A DNA stretch of 18,233 nucleotides. Origin: Xanthoparmelia taractica. Taxonomy: Eukaryota; Ascomycota; Lecanoromycetes; Lecanorales; Parmeliaceae. A program made the translations under genes and the position numbers. Location: assembly GCA_033085395.1 (NCBI GenBank), contig JANQBS010000501.1, positions 1 to 18,233 on the forward strand, written 5' to 3'. Of the stretch, positions 9,801 through 18,114 are shown piece after piece; positions within the stretch are counted from its first letter, which is position 1; the number at the start of each line of letters is the position of its first letter. The notes under the pieces are model-generated. The model saw only the letters and a list, made by a program, of their open reading frames with translations, did no database searches and was not told the origin of the DNA.

Positions 9801-10049
9801 AAGAAAGCTATTTAATTAAAGATAAGATTTATAATTAAAATTTATTATTTAGCTATTTATTTAAATAATATTATATCGAGAATATATCGCACTAGATTAG
9901 AGTGTATATTACTATAGATATAATTTATTAGAGAAACGCTTAATGCGTATTATAAAAGAATACGATTAAGTTTACTTAATTCGCTATACGTTAAATTAAA
10001 AAGAAATAAATAGTCTCTATTATAGCGATAGAGATCGATAAAGAAGAGA

Positions 10050-10880
10050 ATCTTAAGTGAAATTCTTATTTAATAAAAAAAAATTCTTAAAGAAATTCTT
10101 ATTCGAGAAGCTCGTTTATTCGATATTATTCTTATTAAGAGCGACTTCTCTTAATTTCATCTTATAGGCGTTTATGCTATTTATCTTCTCTTAAAAAAGC
10201 TTATTATAATCTTTAAGCTTTTTAACGCGCTTATACGTTATCTCGAGTTTCTCTCTCGCGATTTAAAGATCGCATTAAAGATTCGTAATAATAATAGTCG
10301 CTTAATTATTAATAGTTATAATTAGATTTTATTTCTTACGAAACTAAGTAATCTTATAATTAATATACGCTCGATTATAACGTATCGACGCTATAATTTC
10401 GAGGGTTCGACGAACTCTAACGAAAAACTTTTCTAATCTTTTTATAAAGAAAAGGCGAAATCTTCACGTAATCTTAAATTTTCTTCTTAGCGCTCTTATA
10501 ATAAGAATAAAGCGAAGACTTATCTTTAATATAATCGTCGTGAAAATTAATAAAGTATCGGCGATAAGAAAGAGTAGATACTATCTTATATTAATATACG
10601 ATAACGAAGCGTTAAGATACTTACTTTTATTATTATTATTATTATATAAGCTATCTTAAGTGTTAATATATATTAATATTAGCGTAATAATAGAAGAAGT
10701 TTAATAACCCTTATAATGAAGAGAGATAGAAGTAGTCGTGATAATAAGAGTTAATTAATAATATGTTAGCATTAATATATTTAAGGACGATATTATAGCG
10801 TTAGAATAAGAACTTATAAAGAGTGTATTAGATATTACAAAGAAGAGAAAAGTTTTGAAGAAGCGAAGATAAATTTATTA
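10050..10880 (-). pseudogene. Possible antisense ORF remnant of unknown function
   Basis: I do not recognise a family. On the minus strand one frame read through its stops (all TAA or TAG, no TGA that I found) gives a protein-like sequence. It has hydrophobic N-terminal stretches (KYINANILLINSYY), a middle basic part (KISPFLYKKIRKVFR), and a C-terminal Arg/Glu-rich, coiled-coil-like part (SLMRSLNRERETRDNV, then DEIKRSRS and INELLE). If the stops are former Gln codons (CAA to TAA is what RIP produces on this strand), the tail would be Gln-rich. Against it: the stop density is higher than in the pol frame, a neighbouring minus frame has fewer stops, and AT-rich sequence can look protein-like by chance. 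The limits are approximate. Confidence 0.3.
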
Positions 10881-11430
10881 ATATTAAAAGACGCTAGTAA
10901 TTGTCACTCACGATATCGTCGTCGATATATCGTCGATAAAGTTTTTCTAGTGATTCTAATTAATCGAATCGTTATATCGTTAGTATCACTATTAATAAAA
11001 CAATAAAATAATAAATTAATTCTACGCCCTTCTACTATAAAAGCTAGAATAGCTCTATAGAGAGACGTAGAAGCGTAACTATTAGTTATTTAATAATAGC
11101 TCGCTGGAGATTAGAATAAATAACGTATAATGTATATGTTTTAGAGTAGTAATAATATACGCTATAGGAACGATATCGCGTATAGAAGAATTTCTTCTAC
11201 GCGCTTATAAAAAGAGCTAGAGAAACTCTTTAATAAATTATTAATAATATATATTATTTACTATAGATATATTAATCTTATATTATAGAAACGATAGCGC
11301 ATTAGAAGAACTCTTTTTTCTTGTTACTTAAAGGGGTTGAGATTTTTTAATAAGTCTTCTACGTATACTTAGCGATTGCGTTGCTATTAGTTTATAAATA
11401 GTAGGACTAGTCGTAACATATCGAGTTAAT

Positions 11431-11551
11431 TGTTAATGCTCGAAGAGTACTATTAAAACCCTCGTATTATAAAGAAATTCGTATTACGTGTTAATGCTCG
11501 AAGAGTACTATTAAAACCCTCGTATTATAAAGAAATTCGTATTACGTGTTA
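11431..11551. repeat. 58-bp perfect tandem duplication
   Basis: Two identical 58-bp units, 11431-11488 and 11489-11546, each start tgttaatgctcgaagag, and the first five bases of a third (tgtta, 11547-11551) follow. No base differs between the units although the surroundings are heavily mutated. It is located about 240 bp before the 3' LTR of the inner element. Confidence 0.95.
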
Positions 11552-11776
11552 AGGTTGGCATAGTAGAATCGAGTTAATTATAATTAATAGACGTTATGTG
11601 TGTAATAGCACTAACGCGCGTCTATAGCGCGTATCTTTTGCTACTAATAATTAAAGTTAGTATTATAGAAGCGATATCGATTACGAGTACTTTTTCTTAT
11701 TTCTTATAAGGTTTGAAGATTTTTTATATTACGTAATAAAGATACTATACTAGATAGTATCTAGAGATTAGAACTT

Positions 11777-11791
11777 AAGGGGGGAGATAAT
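11777..11791 (+). promoter_or_regulatory. Polypurine tract of inner element
   Basis: The purine-rich aaggggggagataat lies directly before the 3' LTR. It is the primer for plus-strand DNA synthesis, and it resembles the tract of the outer element (GAGAGAGGAAATAA) in ending with a short AT stretch against the LTR. Confidence 0.85.
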
Positions 11792-12059
11792 TATTAGATC
11801 TAGCGCTATATACGCCTTAGCGTCGACTACTTATAAGTCTAGAGTCTATTGCGAGATTATAGCGAGGTCTATAATCTAAGGTCTTAGCGGGGCCTTGGCG
11901 ATTATATGTTCTCTTCATATGTTTTAGGGTTTTCGTGTTTCTTAGAAATTAGTTCTACTAGGACTTAGTATCTAATAAAGAAATTATTATCGTACTAACG
12001 ATACGTCTCTTATATTGGTTAGGGCCGCTTGCTGAGCGCCAGCGAATCAATTCCTTATA
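11792..12059 (+). repeat. 3' LTR of inner Gypsy element
   Basis: This is the second 268-bp LTR, aligned without gaps to 4777-5044. It begins tattagatctagcg and ends ttccttata. Its first half is more RIP-mutated and its second half less so than the 5' LTR (for example it keeps atatgttctcttcatatg and ggttagggcc). Confidence 0.93.
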
Positions 12060-12064
12060 TTATC
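12060..12064. repeat. Target-site duplication, right copy (ttatc)
   Basis: A perfect match to 4772-4776 directly after the inner 3' LTR. Confidence 0.92.
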
Positions 12065-12392
12065 TCTATTTAGATCGATTTATTTAACTTTATATTAAAG
12101 TCGCCTATAGTAACGCCTAAAGTTTAATATATCGTTTACGTTCTATAACTCTTTTTTATTAACTATTATAGATCTAAAAGAATCGTGCTTCTATCTTGAT
12201 AGAGAATTTATAATTATAGATCTAAGTATCTTAAGATTAAAGACGAGATGAATTCTTATACTTTAAGAAAGTTTTAAACGATATAAGATATCGACTCGCT
12301 TAAGTATTCTATATGAATCGAGTTATTTGTCTTTAAGATTCTTATAAAAGCGTTTAGTTCTAATATTCTTAGACGATAGTTAGACTTAGTCG

Positions 12393-12400
12393 TCTATATC
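12393..12400. repeat. 8-bp target duplication of small element, copy 1 (left)
   Basis: The bases tctatatc are repeated at 12677-12684 on the other side of the 276-bp element. Removing the element plus one copy restores a continuous integrase frame (TYDI followed by DD*V*LSSKNI), which independently proves the 8-bp length. Confidence 0.92.
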
Positions 12401-12676
12401 TACGGGTCGGAAAGGTGTGGTATCTGTTGGACATAGTCGTTTTCAACTTTTTTTCAACTTTTTTTAAAAAATTATATCTTTTTAATCTATTTATAGAATT
12501 TTATAATTACATAAGCGTTCGCTTAAGCTTTTTACTTATTTTTAGAATATAAAAAAATATTATATAATATATTTATTAAAAACCCAATGGGAGTATGGGA
12601 TATCCCATAACTTTCGGTATGGTATTCGAAAAACTAGTCCCATACCATCAAATATACCACACCTTTCCGACCCGTA
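12401..12676. mobile_element. 276-bp non-autonomous DNA element, hAT-like, copy 1
   Basis: Its 23-bp perfect terminal inverted repeats (12401-12423 and 12654-12676) begin tacgggtcggaaaggtg. It carries an 8-bp target duplication tctatatc and no coding capacity. The interior is AT-rich with a 16-bp palindrome, tatgggatatcccata, at 12594-12609. An 8-bp duplication is characteristic of the hAT superfamily, so a hAT-driven MITE is the best guess, but the ends do not by themselves prove the family. It keeps CpA-containing motifs such as ccaatgggag that are rare around it. It interrupts the C-terminal integrase codons of the outer Gypsy element. Confidence 0.85.
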
Positions 12677-12684
12677 TCTATATC
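12677..12684. repeat. 8-bp target duplication of small element, copy 1 (right)
   Basis: A perfect match (tctatatc) to 12393-12400. Confidence 0.92.
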
Positions 12685-13715
12685 GTAAGTGATTTTTTTA
12701 CGATATTTATTCGCTTATAACTTTATAACCTTACGTATTCTCTCTAGTTGTAATCGTCTAAATTTTAGAATCTTCTTTATTTTAATCGTAATATCTTCTA
12801 TCTTTAAAACTTATAGATGTTCGCGTGTAATCTTATAGAAAGTATAATCTCGATCGAAAGATATATGAGGGTGAAAACCTCGATTAAAGTAGAAGGAAGT
12901 GAGAGATATAGCGAATAAGATATTATTATTATTACTAAATTCGATTATAAGGATTTATTTAACTTAATTATCTTATAAGTAGTTATAATAGATACGAAGA
13001 TCTCGCTTTATATTCTAGTTAGTTCTCTCGGTCTAATTGTTTATTTCGAGATAATATATAATAAATAAGTTAATTTTAATACGTAGTCGCTTATAGAGGC
13101 TTCTTTAAAGCGTAGATATAAATTATATACTTCTATCTAATGTGAGAGACTATAATAACTTATATAGTCGAAAGAGATTTCATATAAGAATTCAAATGAG
13201 TTCTTCTAATAAATAATCGTTATTTTCCTAGTGATACGATACGTAGTAATATTCTTTAATAAGACGATATATAAGGGTATAGATAGCGTTAAACTCGTTT
13301 AATAGAGGTAGATTAGTAATAAAATCTATAGAAACGTCTTATTAACGGCCTTAGGGAATTGAGAGTAATATTAATAGTTTATTTGTTTTATCTCGAGGGG
13401 TCTTACTGCGTTGATAGTAATAATAGTTACGAATATACTATTTAATCGTTTTAACGTAGCTAGGTTAATAGTAATAACGTAGAAGTAAGTTAATCGTTCT
13501 TCGTATCTCTAGATAATCGCTAAAAGATTAGTTATAAACCTTTCTTAATAGCTTCGTATAAAACTCGATCGAGATCTATAGTAGTTCGTTCTTAAAGAGT
13601 GCTTCATTAACGATACGACATCGACTTAGCGTGTGATTATAAAGTTTAATCTAATTATAATTATCGCTTCACGGAATTCGTTGTATATAGAATTCTCTTT
13701 ATTAATCTTATGAAT

Positions 13716-13991
13716 TACGAGTCGGAAAGGTGTGGTATCTATTAAACATAGTCGTTTTCAACTTTTTTTCAACTTTTTTTAAAAAATTATATCTTTTTAA
13801 TCTATTTATAGAATTTTATAATTACATAAGCGTTCGCTTAAGCTTTTTACTTATTTTTAGAATATAAAAAAATATTACGTAATATATTTATTAAAAACCC
13901 AATGGGAGTATGGGATATCCTATATCTTTCGGTATGGTATTCGAAAAACTAATCCCATACCATTAAATATATCACACCTTTCCGACCCGTA
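13716..13991. mobile_element. 276-bp non-autonomous DNA element, hAT-like, copy 2
   Basis: Same length and orientation as copy 1, with the same ends (left end tacgagtcggaaagg, one G-to-A change; right end one C-to-T change). Differences from copy 1 are almost all transitions, some derived in each copy, plus one A/T change near 13924. It lies between the RNase H and integrase codons of the outer element. The 8 bases to the left (ttatgaat) and right (gatagacg) do not match, so no target duplication can be seen. Confidence 0.85.
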
Positions 13992-16130
13992 GATAGACGA
14001 TAATATTCTTATTAGGGCGTCGGCTTTGATATTAATTATTCCAGCACGAAAGATAATTTAAAAGTTAAATTTAGATAAGATATCTAGATAGCGAGCTTAA
14101 CGGCGTGTGAGCTCTTTATTTTTTATAAAGGTTTTCAAGGCCTAATAATTAATAAACACTTAAATAGATAGCTCGATATATTCTAGTTCTAATTATTAAT
14201 GTTCGAAGTATCGAATAATTGCTAGCAACTCTTTATTATAAATATAATAGTTATATTTCGCTAAGATTATGCTCTTGCTATAGAATATTATCGGGTGAAG
14301 AACTTTATCGCCGTTATATTAAGATAAGATTTCTCTTAGCACGTAGTTAGAAGAATCGGTCTTAAGAATAGTCTAACGTTTAGAATTAAAGTAGCGTAGG
14401 ACTGAGGTAGTGATTACACGCTTTTTGAGATTATCGAATAACTTAACGTAGATCTTATTTTAGACGAAGGGAGTATTCTTCTTTATAAGATTAATTAAGA
14501 GTTTAATTAACTTGGAAAACTTATAAATAAAGCGTCGATAGAAGTTTATAAATTCTATAAAGTCTTGAATCTTCTTTAGATTCGTAGAGATACTTTAATT
14601 AAATATAATCTCGATCTTATAAGAGTTTATTCGTAAATTAATTCTTGATATAATAATTTCTAGAAACACGATCTCCTTTATATCGAATTCGTATTTCTTG
14701 ATATTAATCTATAGATTAGTCTTTCGTAGACGTTAAAGAACTTATTTAACGTGCTTTTAATATTTCGTCTTCTTTTAACTATAAATAAGAATATCATCTA
14801 AATAGACTTAATAGAAGTCGTTTAGGAAATCGAATAGAATATTATTGATGTATTGTTGGAAAGTGCTCGATTTATTCGTTAGTTCGAAGAATAATACTCG
14901 ATACTTATAGACTTCGAGGGCGGTAATGAAGGTCGTATAATCCTTACTATCGGGGTTTATTCGTAGCTTATTAAATATAACGATAATATTTAGATCGCAA
15001 ATCTTTAGGGTAAATAGAATAAATAACGAGTAAAGAGTTTTATTAGAAGTGATAAAGCCCTTAAATAAATTATTTATTAGATACTCTTTGACCTTTTAAA
15101 GCTTATAAAAAGATATACGATAGACGCGACTCTAGAGCGGCTTGAAGTTATTAATAAACTTAATCTTATAATTATAAGGGCGATGCGAAGAAAGCTAATT
15201 GACTTTAGAACGATTAAAAATATTTAAATATTCATGATACTTAGAAGGGAGTTGCTTCTTAATATCGCTTAGATTCTAGATAATAGTCTTTACTAAAGAA
15301 AGGCTAATTTCTTTCGCTCTAGACTTAGCGTTATATATTATTTTTCGATTAATATCTTTTATCGATATCGCGAATAATTAAGTTTTAGAGTACTTTATCT
15401 ATTTAATTAATATCGTAAAGAAGATAGCAGCGATACTCTAAATAGAGAATAAGTGATTCTTAGGCGTCGATTATAAATAAGTAAAAATCTTTAGTCGAGA
15501 TTAAGTTAATTTAAAAGTCTCGATTGAAGGTATTAATTTAATAGAGAGATAAGTGATAGAAATAGAGGGAGTTTATAACAAATAATCTCGAAAGAGAATA
15601 GAGTCGTTACTTATATTTAAAAGCATATTAAAACGATTTATTTATAACTTATCTAGAATAACTACATATTGTTTTAAATTCGCTATAAGCATTGAAACTA
15701 TAAGTTTCTTATATCTCGAAAGAATAAGATTTAAGTAGATAGCGTGAGTAATAGATTTTTTACTAAGTTACTCGTTATAGTCTTAAATCAGTCTAGGCTT
15801 TGTAAGAGAAATAAGTTATATACTTAATAGCTAACAAATCTCGTGAATTAGACGTCTATTAATAAATGCGTACTCGATAGTCTCTATATCGATAAGGATT
15901 TAAATATAATAAATCTTCTTTTGAAAAGTTAGGCTTTCTCGGACTAGAAACGATTTTAATACGAATTACTTATGTCGAGTCTCTTTTAAATTATATAAGA
16001 ATAGAATCTCACCTTAATTCGTGACTATAAATAAAGTTACGAGTTTTTCGAATCGAATTATTTAGACTTCGATTTCATAAAATTCTCTTTATTCTAACTT
16101 TCTATCTTATTAATTCGATAAGGAAATCGA

Positions 16131-17900
16131 CGTTTTAAATAAACGAAGAATAAGTGTCCCTTCTTATAATAAATATAATAAATATCTTTCTTCTAATTCT
16201 TAATAGTCTTTCGCTATTATTACTTTATAGCGAGAGAGAAATATCGAGAAATTAGATTCGTTTAAGAAAAGAAGATATTTATAGAATTAGAGATAAACGT
16301 TACACGCTTAGAGACTCGTATCTTATTTATCACGTTCTTGATCTTCTTAACTATCTTTTCTTAATATATAGTACGATACTTATTATTCGTTCGAACTTCG
16401 AGTTAAGAATCTAAATACTTTTAGGGCGAATATCGTAGTAAATTCGATAGAGAAGTTAACTTAAATCGTACGAAGATAAGGGGCGAGCTTCTTATTTATA
16501 TTTCGAAGTTAGACTTTATTTAATACACTTAACTTTATAGCGAGACGTTTAAAGTCTTAATAGAAGTCGCTAAACAAAAGATCTTTCTACTTTAAGATCT
16601 TATACTCGCGAGCTCTATTTACTTTATAATTCGAGTCCTCGAATAACTTCTATAGATCGTCTAAAATTTTATCGATAATTTAATAGAGATTGAAGCTTAG
16701 ACGATAAGATCGAGTATAAATAACTTTAGCTATTTTCTTATTAGTGCGAGATTTAATATAAGCGATTCTAGCTATCTTATTATCGAAATAATCTTAATTA
16801 ATCTTTAACTTACTAAATATTTAATTAATTTAGTTATCTTATTAAGATTTTTTATCGTTAATTAATACTAGAGAATAAGAAAACTTTTCGAAGCGTCTAG
16901 CTGAGATTTAAACTTATATCGAATTAATAAATCTCTTACGAGATCTTCGAAGTTAATACTAAAGGTTCTACACTTATTGTTATAGATAATTATAGATTAC
17001 TTAAAGTCGATTAAGTGTAATTCTAGTCTTCTTCTTCTTTCTTCGTTTTTTTTTATATTTTAGCTTATAATTTAAATTTTCTTTAAGTAGAGAGTTATAT
17101 AATTAAGTAACTTTTATCTCGAGATCGCGCTATTCGCGAAGTTTATTTAGAATAATTAAAAACTCTTTAAAGTTCGTATTAGCTTACTAAATTAGCTATT
17201 TTTAAGTGACTATATTTTAGACGAAGATAAGATTCTCGAACGCTCGGGAAGTGTTTCTAGATAATATAGATACTCGTCGATTTAGAGTATTCTTGAGATA
17301 GCGTTCTAGATTGAAGAGTAGCGTAGAGTAGATTATAGGGTCTATTCTCGTCTAGGGACCTTTCGCGTCCTGCTTCGTATTATAAGATATTCTATAGAGA
17401 CTATAAATAGATCGTTAAATAAGTGATATTATATAGTGTTAAGATATCGTTCGATTTTATAAGAAAGTAATAGTTTTCTTCGAATTTTTAAATAGAATTA
17501 CTTTTTTATACGAAACTCGCTCGGGTCGAGATTAAAATTAATACGGTAAGAGCGAACTTAGCTGAGTTTATAGTGAGTGCCTTAGGTCGATTATAACATA
17601 AGTAATAGTTATTTAAATAAAGTATGCTTATAGTCGAATAGACTTTAGCGAACGCTTTATTAGTGCGTGACGTCGAGAAGTGAATTATATAAGTAATTCT
17701 TGCTAGCGTATATATACGACTCTAATTATTATATTAACTAATAATAAAACGATTAAATCGTGCTAGAATCACGTCTAGAGCACACTAATTAATAGATTAA
17801 TCGCGTGATTTATAGTCGCGTCGCGGGGTCTAGTGTTAAATAGATATTAAGATTAAGTTACGTTGATGTTTAACTGAGAGAGGACACTTTATATAATTTA
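16131..17900 (-). pseudogene. Outer element gag, RIP-damaged
   Basis: The landmark is a CCHC zinc knuckle read on the minus strand from 16180 to 16139. The spacing C-X2-C-X4-H-X4-C is exact. The His is intact (CAC, 16156-16154), followed by Leu-Phe-Phe-Val, but all three Cys codons read TAT (TGT changed by RIP). Between the knuckle and the LTR at 18115 the sequence is heavily stopped, with Lys/Arg-rich stretches (for example a run of Lys and Arg near 17035-17055, just before the capsid-like part). The start codon cannot be fixed, so the right limit is approximate. As in the inner element, the RT frame is offset by one base back relative to this frame, consistent with -1 frameshifting between gag and pol but not proof of it. 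Confidence 0.65.
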
Positions 17901-18101
17901 AGAGCTACCTTGCTACAATTTCTTTAATCTCGCTTGCTTATAAGTCTTTAGTAATTTCGTATAATTTAAGTCTTTTAATAGTACGTTTGTATAATTTAAG
18001 AGATATTTAAAATAATACGTATTAGTGTCTTTTAAAGTCGTCGATTATATTATAAATAAATACTTTTAGCTCGCACGTTCTACGAGCGTAATAAGAGAGT
18101 G

Positions 18102-18113
18102 AGACTTAATTTA
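18102..18113 (-). promoter_or_regulatory. Putative self-priming primer-binding site of outer element
   Basis: One base inside the 5' LTR edge, the minus strand reads TAAATTAAGTCT, a 12-base perfect complement to AGACTTAATTTA within the LTR itself (18171-18160, also present in the other LTR). No match to a tRNA 3' end is apparent. This is the arrangement of Tf1-type retrotransposons, where the 5' end of the transcript folds back to prime reverse transcription. It is inferred from complementarity alone. Confidence 0.55.
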
Positions 18114-18114
18114 A

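Larger units (their letters stand above)
9800..11776. other. Inner element region between pol and 3' LTR (about 2 kb)
   Basis: No known retrotransposon domain is recognisable here. It contains a possible antisense gene remnant (see 10050-10880), a short tat/TAA run near 10628-10646, three loosely similar segments near 11165, 11281 and 11655 (each an attatagaaacgat-like start followed by a run of T), and a perfect 58-bp tandem duplication. The corresponding region in the outer element is only about 0.2 kb, so this is an addition particular to the inner family. Confidence 0.6.
4777..12059 (+). mobile_element. Inner Ty3/Gypsy chromovirus, complete, RIP-damaged
   Basis: This is a full 7,283-bp LTR retrotransposon with 268-bp LTRs of equal length at 4777-5044 and 11792-12059, a polypurine tract just before the 3' LTR, and perfect TTATC target copies. 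Its plus strand codes Gag with a zinc knuckle, then Pol in the order reverse transcriptase, RNase H, integrase, chromodomain. About 2 kb lies between the end of pol and the 3' LTR, unusually long compared with about 0.2 kb in the outer element. It sits inside the chromodomain codons of the outer element. Numerous stops and lost catalytic residues make it non-autonomous. Confidence 0.95.
12060..16130 (-). pseudogene. Outer element pol: RT, RNase H, integrase, first half of chromodomain
   Basis: Read right to left on the minus strand. The RT has FNKLRINPDS, TNKSSTFQQYIN and an intact YLDDILIYS (Asp codons 14798-14793), but the first catalytic Asp is Asn (AAT, 14990-14988). RNase H follows at about 14450-14000 (SKSIILAKYNYYIYNKELLA, ending KADALIR). 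The integrase zinc region (YYYYQRSKTPRD; both Cys lost) is near 13420. The core keeps all three catalytic residues: Asp in DFIT (13326), Asp (13137) and Glu (13029), the last two 35 residues apart. The segment FNRGFHPHISFD is near 12870. After small-element copy 1 come LSSKNIRTKR and YRILKRVDILYRL, then a chromodomain start (NVNDILNFRRYYRRL) that is cut at 12060 by the inner element and resumes at 4776. Two 276-bp insertions interrupt it. Copy 1 (12401-12676) splits the integrase tail and can be removed cleanly; copy 2 (13716-13991) lies between RNase H and integrase. Confidence 0.9.

Noticed and set aside
10628..10646. Short tat/TAA microsatellite
   Set aside because: Too short and expected in such AT-rich DNA; possibly former CAA codons, not a feature by itself.
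12401..12676. Initial reading of the small element as Tc1/mariner-type with a TA duplication
   Set aside because: TA stands at both edges, but the outer integrase frame is restored only when an 8-bp duplication (tctatatc) is used, making TA part of the element ends.
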